DNA of 24,757 nucleotides from assembly GCA_003565095.1 (NCBI GenBank), contig PXDI01000055.1:1-24757 (forward strand). The letters run 5' to 3'. Position numbers and translations under genes: made by a program. Within the stretch, counting starts at the first letter, position 1. Every line of letters starts with the position of its first letter. The notes under the pieces are model-generated. The model was not told the DNA's origin, ran no database searches, and worked only from the letters and a program-made list of their open reading frames with translations. Positions 15,462 to 23,874 of the stretch are shown piece by piece. This DNA comes from PVC group bacterium. Its GTDB lineage: Bacteria; Verrucomicrobiota; Kiritimatiellia; UBA8416; PXDI01.

Positions 15462-16259
15462 CTATGTTTTTGTCGAAGGCGGAAGGGGGTGGCCGGTGTG
15501 TTTGAGCACTTCCAGCATATCGGCCCAGACATCCCAGCGTGCCTTTTGGTTCCGCAGCAGGTAGGAGGGGTGAAACGTCGGCATCAGCGGCGTGTTCTGG
15601 TAAGTCATCCATCGGCCGCGTATTTTTGATATAGGCGTTTCGTCTCCGAGCAGTCCGCGTACCGCGGTTCCTCCCAGAGCGACAATGGCTTTTGGTTTTA
15701 AAAGCTTAATCTGTCTTTCCAGATATGGCCGGCAGAGTTCAATTTCGTCCGGCAGCGGGGTGCGGTTGTCGGGCGGGCGGCATTTTAGAATGTTGGCAAT
15801 AAAGACTTCTTCACGAGACAGGCCGAGATTTTCCAGCATTCGCGTCAACAGTTTTCCGGCGCGTCCGACGAAAGCGAGGCCCTGGGCATCTTCATCGGCA
15901 CCGGGCGCTTCGCCCACGAACATGATTTCCGGAGATGGATTCCCTTGTCCGGGAACGGTCCGGTTACGGGTCTTGTGAAGAGCACACAATGTGCAAGCGG
16001 CAATTTCATCTGTGATAGCGGAGATTGAATCCGGCTCATTTGCGGTTATGCCGGGTGCGGGTGCGGAGGCGGGCGGTGTTTCATTCTGACGAGTCATGGT
16101 TGCAGTCCTCATTTCCTGTTGAGCGGAAGCTTTGATGCCGGAGCAGGCCGCTTGCAGGCGGCTGACGACCGCCGGGTCAACCTCGACGGCAACATCGCCT
16201 TCTTCGCGCCGATATTGCAGATAATCGGCAACATCCTCAAGAATATTACTGATCGTCAT
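15462..16259 (-). CDS. Family 4 uracil-DNA glycosylase (iron-sulfur type)
   Basis: A 265-residue base-excision repair enzyme that removes uracil from DNA. Four cysteines match the 4Fe-4S ligands of family 4: C89 and C92 (CTLC), C160 (KCRPP) and C176 (LCRPYL). The active-site motif GEAPGADEDAQGLAFVG (117-132) and the second motif TFHPSYLL with H230 are intact. Residues 1-80 are an extension without recognised fold, including a Pro/Ala-rich linker. The ATG at 16259 lies within the end of pssA, a 14-nt overlap, so it is the last gene of the psd-pssA operon. The family is related to the N-terminal domain of phage SPO1-type DNA polymerases, but no polymerase is present here. Confidence 0.92.
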   Translation of the reverse strand: MTISNILEDVADYLQYRREEGDVAVEVDPAVVSRLQAACSGIKASAQQEMRTATMTRQNETPPASAPAPGITANEPDSISAITDEIAACTLCALHKTRNRTVPGQGNPSPEIMFVGEAPGADEDAQGLAFVGRAGKLLTRMLENLGLSREEVFIANILKCRPPDNRTPLPDEIELCRPYLERQIKLLKPKAIVALGGTAVRGLLGDETPISKIRGRWMTYQNTPLMPTFHPSYLLRNQKARWDVWADMLEVLKHTGHPLPPSTKT

Positions 16260-17058
16260 TATTGTTTGCCTCGCGCGCTTCCTTACGCGCCTTGTGAATG
16301 GCCATGCCCTTCACAAACATCGGCCCGATAAATGCATAAACAAGTCCCATTATCAGCATGAAGATGGCGATATATGCCGCGTAATCGCGGCGCAGGAAGC
16401 AGAAGAGTCCCACCAGAATCACGCAGGGAATAAAGATGGCGGCTTTCTTGGTCGGTTTAGGATAGCGCAGGTTGGTGACTTGCAGCACAATGAAGACGAG
16501 GATTCCGGCCAGAAAGATAAGCGCAACGGGTCCTTCACTGAGGTTGCTGCGGTCTTTGTACCAGGTCTGGGTGACAAATACGAACAGCGAGACCCACCCG
16601 GCATTGGCGGTAATCGGCAGTCCGGCGTATCCGCCTTGACCGCGCAGCGGATCTTTTACTTTAAAGCGTGCCAGGCGAACAACGCCGGAAAGAGCCACCG
16701 CCGACGGCAGCAATACGCGCCAGAGCGGGTCACGGCCCTGCATTGTTACCGCAAAAATCAGGACAGCCGGGGCAATTCCAAAAGCGGTCATATCCACATA
16801 GGTGTCCAGTTCCGCGCCGAATTCACTTGAGCCGCGCAGCCAGCGGGCAAGATTGCCGTCGAGACCATCCAGGATCATCGCCAGCATGATCAGGCGTGCG
16901 GCCAGACTGAACATGTGCGGTTCCTCATTGACCATGCCCTGAATTGTGCTGAGGATACTCAGAAAACCTGCCAGCATTGCCGCGATCGTGACGGCGGTCG
17001 GTACCGCCTGACGCCAGTTAATGATCGTTTTGAAGTTTTCGTATGAACCGAATTTCAC
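16246..17058 (-). CDS. pssA: CDP-diacylglycerol-serine O-phosphatidyltransferase
   Basis: A 270-residue inner-membrane enzyme that makes phosphatidylserine from CDP-diacylglycerol and serine. The CDP-alcohol phosphatidyltransferase signature D-G-x2-A-R-x8-G-x3-D-x3-D is complete at residues 67-89 (D67, G68, A71, R72, G81, D85, D89). Several hydrophobic segments suggest 6-8 membrane helices. The chain ends in a charged tail rich in Lys, Arg and Asn. The start is GTG at 17058 with GGGAG 9 nt upstream, 3 bp after the psd stop. The position next to psd, whose substrate is phosphatidylserine, supports this over other CDP-alcohol transferases such as PgsA. Confidence 0.93.
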   Translation of the reverse strand: MKFGSYENFKTIINWRQAVPTAVTIAAMLAGFLSILSTIQGMVNEEPHMFSLAARLIMLAMILDGLDGNLARWLRGSSEFGAELDTYVDMTAFGIAPAVLIFAVTMQGRDPLWRVLLPSAVALSGVVRLARFKVKDPLRGQGGYAGLPITANAGWVSLFVFVTQTWYKDRSNLSEGPVALIFLAGILVFIVLQVTNLRYPKPTKKAAIFIPCVILVGLFCFLRRDYAAYIAIFMLIMGLVYAFIGPMFVKGMAIHKARKEAREANNNDDQ

Positions 17059-17061
17059 GTT

Positions 17062-17790
17062 TTATGCTCCCTGTTGATTGATAGTGGCAATCACGCTTTC
17101 ACCGGCGCGGACAACATCGTTAAGTGCGCACTGCAGATTGATGGCGCCTGCCGGGAAATACATATCGAGGCGCGAGCCGAATTTCATCATTCCGAAATCC
17201 TGAGCGATTTTTATCGGATGCGGATTATCGTGATCCAGCCAGTATACAACGCGCCGGCAGACCGGTCCGACAATTTGCGTAACAAGGCAGGGTAGTTGCT
17301 CTCCTTGAATCAGAATGGCATTGTGCTGATTCTGGTCAGATGATTTCTCATCGAAAGTAAACAGGCGTTTCCCTGGAAAATAGCCGAGAAAGCGTGCGGT
17401 TCCGCTGATGGGGGCCCGGTTTACGTGGACATCGAACAGGCTGAGAAAGGTGCTGATGCGCAGCACGTCACCTTCGCCGAAAAGCTGCATATCTGATTCA
17501 GACAGACCCGAACGTGCTACGGCCTGGCGGAATGCGGCCTGATCGAGTGTTTTCAGGCGGGCAATATGACCGTCGGCGGCGGCCACAATTGCGCCGTGAG
17601 TATCCGGTGCGGTACGCGGCGGGTCGCGGAAGAAATAGAGCATATAGCCGGCAAGCAGCGCGGCGAAGGCTGCGCTGGTGGCAATTGCGCCTACGGCGGA
17701 ACAGCCACATACTGCGGTAATCAGGCCCGCCAGCAGACCGGCCCCTGCCGAAGCTGCCAGAAACGGTTTTACTTCAGGTCGTACTTTCAT
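17062..17790 (-). CDS. psd: Phosphatidylserine decarboxylase proenzyme
   Basis: A 242-residue membrane-associated enzyme that converts phosphatidylserine to phosphatidylethanolamine. It is made as a proenzyme and cleaves itself at Gly-Ser: here FGSRLD, with G205-S206, where the serine would become the pyruvoyl group. The conserved FDVHVNR (H122) and FFRDPPR (53-59) fit the short Psd-A type. Residues 11-50 hold two hydrophobic segments. GAGGA lies 8 nt before the ATG. It is the first gene of the psd-pssA-glycosylase operon. A perfect TTGACA is present on the minus strand at 17844-17849, but the -10 box at standard spacing is poor. Confidence 0.95.
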   Translation of the reverse strand: MKVRPEVKPFLAASAGAGLLAGLITAVCGCSAVGAIATSAAFAALLAGYMLYFFRDPPRTAPDTHGAIVAAADGHIARLKTLDQAAFRQAVARSGLSESDMQLFGEGDVLRISTFLSLFDVHVNRAPISGTARFLGYFPGKRLFTFDEKSSDQNQHNAILIQGEQLPCLVTQIVGPVCRRVVYWLDHDNPHPIKIAQDFGMMKFGSRLDMYFPAGAINLQCALNDVVRAGESVIATINQQGA

Positions 17791-18107
17791 ATTTGAAATC
17801 CTCGTATGAATAAAACAAGTACTTTGGTTAAAGCAGCCCGCTTTGTCAATCCGGTTGTGGCTTTTGGCATTTTCCGGGGGCTTTGATCAATGTTGTGTTG
17901 GATGTTGTTTTGCAATTAGCGAAGGGCAGTATTTTGCCGCAAGGAACACAAAGATCTCAAAGAAGTATAAAATTCATGGATGGTTATCCTGTCGGATTGC
18001 CGCATTATCTATGTTAATATGGCGCAATATTTGTGCTGCATCCGGCACGCTTTCTGCATTATTATCGGGTGTGAGCATTAGTCTATAGTCTGAATTATTC
18101 AGGAGAA

Positions 18108-18113
18108 TATAAT
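18108..18113 (+). promoter_or_regulatory. Perfect TATAAT -10 box
   Basis: TATAAT matches the sigma70 -10 consensus exactly, but the -35 region at 16-18 bp spacing is poor (about half consensus). A start near 18120 would put both 16-mer copies in the transcribed leader of the downstream gene. Confidence 0.35.
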
Positions 18114-18116
18114 TTA

Positions 18117-18154
18117 CCACGGATGGGGGATGTTATACCCACGGATGGGGGATG
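18117..18154 (+). repeat. Duplicated 16-mer CCACGGATGGGGGATG
   Basis: Exact copies lie at 18117-18132 and 18139-18154, with 6 bp between them. Each holds two ATG triplets, one of them right after five G, so in RNA they mimic start sites ahead of the true start at 18212. Confidence 0.85.
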
Positions 18155-18211
18155 GTTAAAAATTATCTGCAAAAGTTTTATAGGTCAGGTTGGATGATTG
18201 GAGTAAAGGTA

Positions 18212-21200
18212 ATGAGAGACAAGTCGCTTGCATTGATTGGTTGTATTACGTTTGCAGTTACTGTGTTTACCGGTGGCGCGGCTTTGGGCGGGCGTGAGAA
18301 TGAGTTGCTGGCGGAATTAGAGCGCTTGCGTGACGATGTGCGCGGCAAGGTTGTTGAACAAATTGCGAGTGCGCGCCGGATTGAGGAACCAACAGTTTTT
18401 GCTCTGATGTTTGAGCGCGGTTTCGGGCGGCGTCCGATGCGGTTGCAGTTAGAAAGGCGGGCCGGTGAATGGCAGCCGGTGCGGATTATCTCCGCCAGCC
18501 TGCCGGCGGATACGGTAAAGAGCCATGCAGCGGAGCTTACATGGGACGGCGATTCAATAAGCGGTAGGCTGATTTTTGAATGGTCCACCGGTCAGGCCGA
18601 TGCTGAAAACGAAGCTGAGGGTGAGCCGGTCGATGTAGAAACAGAAGGTTTACAAAGGCAGATATTTAATATCAATGCGGTGCGGGAATCAACCGCCACC
18701 AGTTTAATAATAGCGTTTCACCGTGTATTCGGTTCAGAGAGCTGGATATTGCGTTACGAGCCGCTTGAAAACGGCGGCTGGCGGTTTGCCGGGGAAGAGC
18801 AGACGCCGCGGGTATTGAATCGCTCGGGCCCGTTTGAGCGGAACATTCCTGATATAATCCCGGATGCAGATGGCTATTTTGAGTCTGTCATAGGTTTGAC
18901 CTACAAGGGGGATGCTGAGCGGAATATAGCAATCTATGAACAGGGCGCGCCGGTTGAATTGAGTTTTTCCGGAAGACTGTTCGACCGGCGGATTGACACG
19001 GGATATTCATTTCAGGCTCCCGGCGGAAAGAATATACTTTCATCGGCCCATGACTGGTGTGAAGGATATATTCGTGATAATATGATCAGGGGAAGGTTTC
19101 ATGCCGAAGGCAGCGCCGGAGAATGGTTGGGGGCGGTTGATGGACCGTGGATTCCGGCGGCATCCGGGCTTGATCCGGTGGATGTGCTTGAGGGGGCGGT
19201 TAGTGGTGCAGATGTTACGGTGTGCGCGGCTGCGGTTTACCGGCAGATTCTGGCGTTGGCCAGGCTGAATGGTGATGCAGGGCTGTCGGCTGCCGATGCG
19301 GTTAACCGCACGCATGTGGCAGCGCCGCAGTGGCCGGAAGACGCGGCTGTAACGGACCGGTTGCAATATTTGGAGCAGATGCTGGTACAGGCGCGTGCGG
19401 CTATTGAATTCAGGCATGAAGAGGCTGAAACCAAGGAGCTTTCTGTCCGTGACGAATGGTTCGGGCCGTATTATGCCGCAAAACCCTTACCAGCGGGCAA
19501 TCAGGTGCCGACGGCCGGTCAATCCGGCTGGTTTGTGGTTGATGAATGGGTTTTTACCGGACCATTCGGTGTGCCTGATCACAGCGTGCCGGTATATTAT
19601 CCGGGAGTGTTTCCGGTGAGATCAGCCGGCTGGCAGCGTGAACGTATTTTCGACGACAGTTCATCTGATCGGCGGGGCGTGGTTGAACTGATTGAGGACA
19701 GTGCCGGATGGACTGAACTGCAACTGGAGCAGAACCGGGTGATGCCGCCTGCCACACAGCAAGCCTCGTCCGGTGCCATGCGCTACTTTTGCTGGTATGC
19801 CGCGACTGTAATTACCAGTGCAGAAAAGCGTAGTGTCTGGCTGGCGATAGAACTGGAAGGACAGGCGCAGTTATGGGTTAATGAAGAGCTGGTCTGGAAC
19901 TCGGGTGTTGACTGGGCGCGGCTTGCACCTGCGTTGCTGCAGATTGATTTGCGTGAAGGTGAGAACGCTGTTCTGCTGCGGGTTGCCAGCACGGATGTGT
20001 CGAATGATCATTTCAACCGTTTACATTGGTTTGACGGTTATGCATCCCGGCCGTTGGGGCGGTCGGAATTTACCAGTGCGGCGGTTTATCTTGGAAATGC
20101 GGTGGAACCGCGCAATGAGCGGAATGCCGTGAAAGCGGTGATGCAAGACGTTGCTGCGGCCGGTTTCAGAAATGACGGTTCGGGAATTTATCCGGATACC
20201 AATCCGCCGCTGGCGTGGGATTTGATTCGCGGCATCAATGTAAAGTGGCAGCAACCGGTACCGCATGGTCAGACGGCACCAGTAGTGGCCGGTGAGCGGC
20301 TGCTGCTGGCCTGTGAGCCGCATACATTGCTGAGTCTTGATGCGGAAAGCGGTGCGGAAATCTGGCGCAGGCATGCCGATGTGCTGGCTTTGCACGATGA
20401 TGTACCGGATGTTCCGAATGCCGACGGTGATGTTCTGACGGCGTATCGGGCAATGCACCGCCGTGTAAGTGAATTGCGCGCTGAATTACGCGGAGCAAAA
20501 GGCATTCAGGCAGAGGCTTTGCGCAAGCAGATTGATCAGGCGCGGCACGGTTGGGAGGCGCTTGATTTGTGGTTGAAGAGCAAGGGGATCGGTTTGGGTG
20601 ATACTGCCTGGGCCTCTCCGGTGGTTGCTGATGGACGCGTGTGGGTGTATTTCGGCACAGGGGTTGCTGCCTGCTATGATATTGACAGTGGTGAGCCTGT
20701 CTGGATTCGCGACACCGGTTACCGCTGGACGCAGCCGAATATGGGGTCACCGGTTTTGGCAGATGGACTGTTGATACTGCAAACACATTTAGGGCGGGAG
20801 CCGGAAGATCAATTCGGGTTGCTTGCGCTTGATGCGGCTGATGGTGAAGCGCGCTGGAAGGCGCGCGGTGCTGTAAAGCGTGTGCGGGTCAGTGCCGACC
20901 GTTCTGCCGGGCTGGGGAACGGTCTGGCGGTATTGACGCTTGAGCACGCAGGGGTGCGCCGAACATTGGTTATAACCGGAGACGGTGCGGTTGTCGATGC
21001 CGCGGACGGCAGTATTGTTTTTCGTGATATTCTGCGGATTGAGGCGAACCGTGCGGCTCCGTATGTGCGTGGTGATACCGTTTTCTTTACGCCGCCGCTT
21101 GGCACCGAGGCGGTACGGTTCGGTCTGGATGAGCAGGGGCGGGTGCTGGTACGCACACTTTACAGTGAAAGGCAGCGGGTCGGGCGGGGGCAGTCAAAGA

Positions 21201-22369
21201 CCATTACGCAATGGGGGGCGCGGCATTGGCTGCAAGGGCCGCTGGAGTATGGGGGGCGGTTGTTTGTTTCGCGGGTTGATACAGGGCATGTGCCGCAGCA
21301 CTGGCCGACCCCGTGGCATGAAGTAAGCGTTTACGATGCCGGTCATGGCGCGCGTTTGCAGCGGATACGCGGGGTTATGCGCGAATGTACTGATCCGACA
21401 ATTGCACCTGTGAAGGCGGGTGGTTTTGTGATAACCAGCGAAGGCGGGGCGCCATTGCCGGGGTTTCATGGAACAACGGAGTATGGTGAAGTGGCGTTTC
21501 TGAGTGCATCTGATCCATCCGTATTACTGACTCGCAGCCGTATTCCGCCGACGCGCGCTCATCCGGTAGTGATCGGCGACAGGATGTATTTACGCGGGTT
21601 TGGCAGTCTGGCATGTGTGAGGGTGCGGGATGCCGCCGGAACTGAATATCAGGAGAGCGTGCTGGCCCGGACGGTGATCGATGAGATTGGGCCGCGCCCG
21701 GAGCAGCGGGAAGTTAACCGTGTTGATGCCTTTACCGGCGGTACAGAGTTTGCGGAAGACTCCATAGCGCCGATCAGGCACCGTTCAATGCCGCGCCGCT
21801 GGTTGATGGCCGGACCGTATCCGCTGGCGGATGTGCGTGATACTGTTCCTGAAGCAGAGATAATAAATACCGCATGGTACAACGGTATGCCGCTGGAAGC
21901 CGGCGGACACAAGCGCAGCGTGCGGACGGTCGATGAAAAGGGCTTTCTGGGGGAGGGTAACAGTGCATTAAGTGTGATGGCGGCAGCTTCGAACCGGCCA
22001 AACTCAGTGGTGTATTTCTACACGACGTTAGAGAGCACAGAGACGGCCACATACTCCTTTCGCTGCCGCGGAAGCGGCTACCGTGTCTGGATTGGCGGTC
22101 GGGAAATCGGTGACCGCGACTTAGTATATCTACCGCTTGGTCATTATCCGATGGTAATGCGGGTTGAAGTCGGTCGCGTTCCGCCGTTTGCCGCTAATGT
22201 AGCAGTTGAGCCGTCATTCTGGCGTGTTGAGGATCCGGCGGCAGAGTATGCGGGGTGGGTGCAGCGGTTGCATAATTACCGCGAGTTGATCGAGCGGATC
22301 ATTCAGAAACGGCCGGAGAGTCCGGAGGCGCGTACTGCTCAGACCTTTCTTGAGCATATTAAGCACTGA
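18212..22369 (+). CDS. Large exported PQQ-repeat beta-propeller protein
   Basis: A 1385-residue secreted protein of unknown function. Residues 1-27 are a signal peptide. An N-terminal region (about 30-430) has no recognised domain. Residues about 440-640 look like a beta-sandwich ligand-binding module (WVFTGPFGVPD to LREGENAVLLRV). PQQ-like propeller repeats follow from about 675 to 1150 (TAPVVAGERLLLACEP, LLSLDAESGAEIWRR, ASPVVADGRVWVYFGTG, LLALDAADGEARWKA), interrupted by a charged helical insert (about 727-797). A second sandwich-like module with a matching opening (RWLMAGPYPL) occupies about 1195-1340. I chose the ATG at 18212, with GGAG 8 nt upstream and a signal peptide directly after it, over 18152. 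It may be a scaffold or an extracellular sensor; no quinoprotein active site was recognised. Its 3' end overlaps the convergent kinase gene by 11 bp. Confidence 0.78.
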   Translation: MRDKSLALIGCITFAVTVFTGGAALGGRENELLAELERLRDDVRGKVVEQIASARRIEEPTVFALMFERGFGRRPMRLQLERRAGEWQPVRIISASLPADTVKSHAAELTWDGDSISGRLIFEWSTGQADAENEAEGEPVDVETEGLQRQIFNINAVRESTATSLIIAFHRVFGSESWILRYEPLENGGWRFAGEEQTPRVLNRSGPFERNIPDIIPDADGYFESVIGLTYKGDAERNIAIYEQGAPVELSFSGRLFDRRIDTGYSFQAPGGKNILSSAHDWCEGYIRDNMIRGRFHAEGSAGEWLGAVDGPWIPAASGLDPVDVLEGAVSGADVTVCAAAVYRQILALARLNGDAGLSAADAVNRTHVAAPQWPEDAAVTDRLQYLEQMLVQARAAIEFRHEEAETKELSVRDEWFGPYYAAKPLPAGNQVPTAGQSGWFVVDEWVFTGPFGVPDHSVPVYYPGVFPVRSAGWQRERIFDDSSSDRRGVVELIEDSAGWTELQLEQNRVMPPATQQASSGAMRYFCWYAATVITSAEKRSVWLAIELEGQAQLWVNEELVWNSGVDWARLAPALLQIDLREGENAVLLRVASTDVSNDHFNRLHWFDGYASRPLGRSEFTSAAVYLGNAVEPRNERNAVKAVMQDVAAAGFRNDGSGIYPDTNPPLAWDLIRGINVKWQQPVPHGQTAPVVAGERLLLACEPHTLLSLDAESGAEIWRRHADVLALHDDVPDVPNADGDVLTAYRAMHRRVSELRAELRGAKGIQAEALRKQIDQARHGWEALDLWLKSKGIGLGDTAWASPVVADGRVWVYFGTGVAACYDIDSGEPVWIRDTGYRWTQPNMGSPVLADGLLILQTHLGREPEDQFGLLALDAADGEARWKARGAVKRVRVSADRSAGLGNGLAVLTLEHAGVRRTLVITGDGAVVDAADGSIVFRDILRIEANRAAPYVRGDTVFFTPPLGTEAVRFGLDEQGRVLVRTLYSERQRVGRGQSKTITQWGARHWLQGPLEYGGRLFVSRVDTGHVPQHWPTPWHEVSVYDAGHGARLQRIRGVMRECTDPTIAPVKAGGFVITSEGGAPLPGFHGTTEYGEVAFLSASDPSVLLTRSRIPPTRAHPVVIGDRMYLRGFGSLACVRVRDAAGTEYQESVLARTVIDEIGPRPEQREVNRVDAFTGGTEFAEDSIAPIRHRSMPRRWLMAGPYPLADVRDTVPEAEIINTAWYNGMPLEAGGHKRSVRTVDEKGFLGEGNSALSVMAAASNRPNSVVYFYTTLESTETATYSFRCRGSGYRVWIGGREIGDRDLVYLPLGHYPMVMRVEVGRVPPFAANVAVEPSFWRVEDPAAEYAGWVQRLHNYRELIERIIQKRPESPEARTAQTFLEHIKH

Positions 22370-23852
22370 ACTGTTTGATACGCCGGATTTGCTGAAAAAC
22401 CTGCTGAATATACAGTCGGTCAACGGATGATGGGCTTGCTTCGGTAAGCTTCTGGATATGGTTTTTCAGAAAATCTTTTTGCAGGTCTGGGGACATGTTG
22501 TCAAGATCCCCGCGGGCTTTATCGTAATCGGTCTGTTTGGCCGGGTTACCGGCGAGCTCCTCTTTTTTGCCGTGGATATCGCGCAGGGCTCCGCGGCATA
22601 GCCCGTAAACAAGGCTTTCAAGTTTATTTGCGCCATATGCTTCTTCGAATGTCCGGTAGACGTTTCCGCAAATGTATTCCGCGCATTGCTGAGCTGCTAT
22701 TTTTTTGAGCAGTGTATCCTGGTACTGCGGCTGCTCTGCGAAGCGCCGGTATTTTCCGGCGATGATTTTTGCCAGGCTGCGGCCGGTTTTATCATCCGGC
22801 AGCGGTTTATCCCCGGCCGGTGCACCATAGAAGAAGCGCATATAGTGCTCAAGCGTTTCGGCGGTATGTCCGAAACCCACCTGCGGAGTATAGAGGTAGT
22901 GTCCGCCCATATAGTCATACAGTTCTTCCGCACTGGGACGGTCATCGGAATTATCCCGTAAACAGGCGCTGACAATCTCGGCCAGCGCCTGCGGTACGTC
23001 GCAGCAGATTTCGTTGACGGGAATCAGTTTATCGGTATTCATCTTAAAGCGTTTTTCGATGACGCCATAAGGGTCGTATTTTGGGCTGTCGGCGGCGGGA
23101 TCAAGCGCATTCGATCCGGTGATAAGTTCCCGCATGATAGCACCCAGGCTGAATATGTCAGATTTGTAGAGGTCATCTCTGGTAAGACTTTCCGGATCTC
23201 TGATAACCTCCGGCGCGATATAGCCCGGCTTACCGACCATAATGCCGTCGTTGATATGACTGCCGGCGCCCCAGTCCAACAGCATGGGGGTACCGGTACG
23301 CTGGATCATCACATTATTCAGACACAAGTCACGATGAGCGATGCCGCGTTCGCGGGCATGGCACAGTGTACTGAGAATCCGGTGTCCGATAAAAGCCGCA
23401 ATTTCGAAGGGGAGCAGATAGCCCTGTTCAATGTGGTCATTATTCAGTGATGACAAGGTGTGTCCTGTAACGTAAGGAAATACGAGTGCACGTGTTTCAT
23501 CCGGCATTTCGATAATATCCTCGACACCGATGGCGTAGGGATCGGAGCCAATCTCGAAAGACACTTCCGCTTCACTGTAAAACTCGCTTTGAATGATATT
23601 GCGGGAATCGGCGCTTTCCTGGCTGATCTCGCTGTTGACCAGCTTGATGGCTTTATAGATGGGGGGATGAATGGCCGGTTTGTGTGCTTTTACAACAAGC
23701 CCGGACCCGCCGCGTGCGATGATTTCGTCCACAACATAGCCCTGCGGCAGTGAATCACCCGGTGCATAGTCGGCTTTTACCTTCGGGCGGATTTTCAGTC
23801 GGCAGGTTTCTGCACCGCTATATTCTTTAATCTGTTTTGCTTTGGGAGGCAT
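22359..23852 (-). CDS. Eukaryotic-type serine/threonine protein kinase
   Basis: A 497-residue cytosolic kinase with no membrane helix. The kinase domain (about 38-330) has a Gly-rich loop ARGGSGLVV (46-54), ATP-binding K70 in YKAIKLV, the catalytic loop HRDLCLNN (H173, D175, N180), a DWG triplet (193-195) in place of DFG, APE (213-215) and SDIFSLG with D232. Catalytic residues are intact, so it should be active. The C-terminal 150 residues are mostly charged helices of unknown role. The ATG at 23852 leaves a 22-bp gap to the preceding gene; an ATG at 23924 would overlap it by 50 nt. GGCGG about 6 nt upstream is a modest ribosome-binding site. It is second in an operon with a repeat-rich membrane protein that is a plausible substrate. 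Confidence 0.88.
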   Translation of the reverse strand: MPPKAKQIKEYSGAETCRLKIRPKVKADYAPGDSLPQGYVVDEIIARGGSGLVVKAHKPAIHPPIYKAIKLVNSEISQESADSRNIIQSEFYSEAEVSFEIGSDPYAIGVEDIIEMPDETRALVFPYVTGHTLSSLNNDHIEQGYLLPFEIAAFIGHRILSTLCHARERGIAHRDLCLNNVMIQRTGTPMLLDWGAGSHINDGIMVGKPGYIAPEVIRDPESLTRDDLYKSDIFSLGAIMRELITGSNALDPAADSPKYDPYGVIEKRFKMNTDKLIPVNEICCDVPQALAEIVSACLRDNSDDRPSAEELYDYMGGHYLYTPQVGFGHTAETLEHYMRFFYGAPAGDKPLPDDKTGRSLAKIIAGKYRRFAEQPQYQDTLLKKIAAQQCAEYICGNVYRTFEEAYGANKLESLVYGLCRGALRDIHGKKEELAGNPAKQTDYDKARGDLDNMSPDLQKDFLKNHIQKLTEASPSSVDRLYIQQVFQQIRRIKQFSA

Positions 23853-23874
23853 GCCTCGCCGCCAATCGGTTATA

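Larger units (their letters stand above)
17791..18211. other. Divergent intergenic region between psd and the PQQ-repeat gene
   Basis: 421 bp without a convincing gene. It contains the psd leader, a degenerate ACAAAGA-type repeat around 17936-17967, a -10-like box at 18108-18113, and two copies of a 16-mer at 18117-18154. The frame of the downstream gene stays open to an ATG at 18152 inside the second 16-mer, but the signal peptide begins at 18212. A 24-codon upstream frame (18123-18197) starts in the first 16-mer and stops 14 nt before the main ATG; I do not call it a gene. Confidence 0.5.

Noticed and set aside
17821..17849. Promoter for psd (perfect TTGACA at 17844-17849)
   Set aside because: At 17-bp spacing the -10 hexamer is CAAAGT, too poor to list as a separate feature; noted in the psd entry.
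18123..18197. 24-codon leader peptide before the PQQ-repeat gene
   Set aside because: It arises from the duplicated 16-mer and has no independent coding evidence; kept only as a regulatory possibility in the findings.
20235..20786. 183-codon minus-strand frame rich in Pro, His and Arg
   Set aside because: It is a shadow of the PQQ-repeat gene; the residue bias is what a reversed GC-rich coding frame gives.
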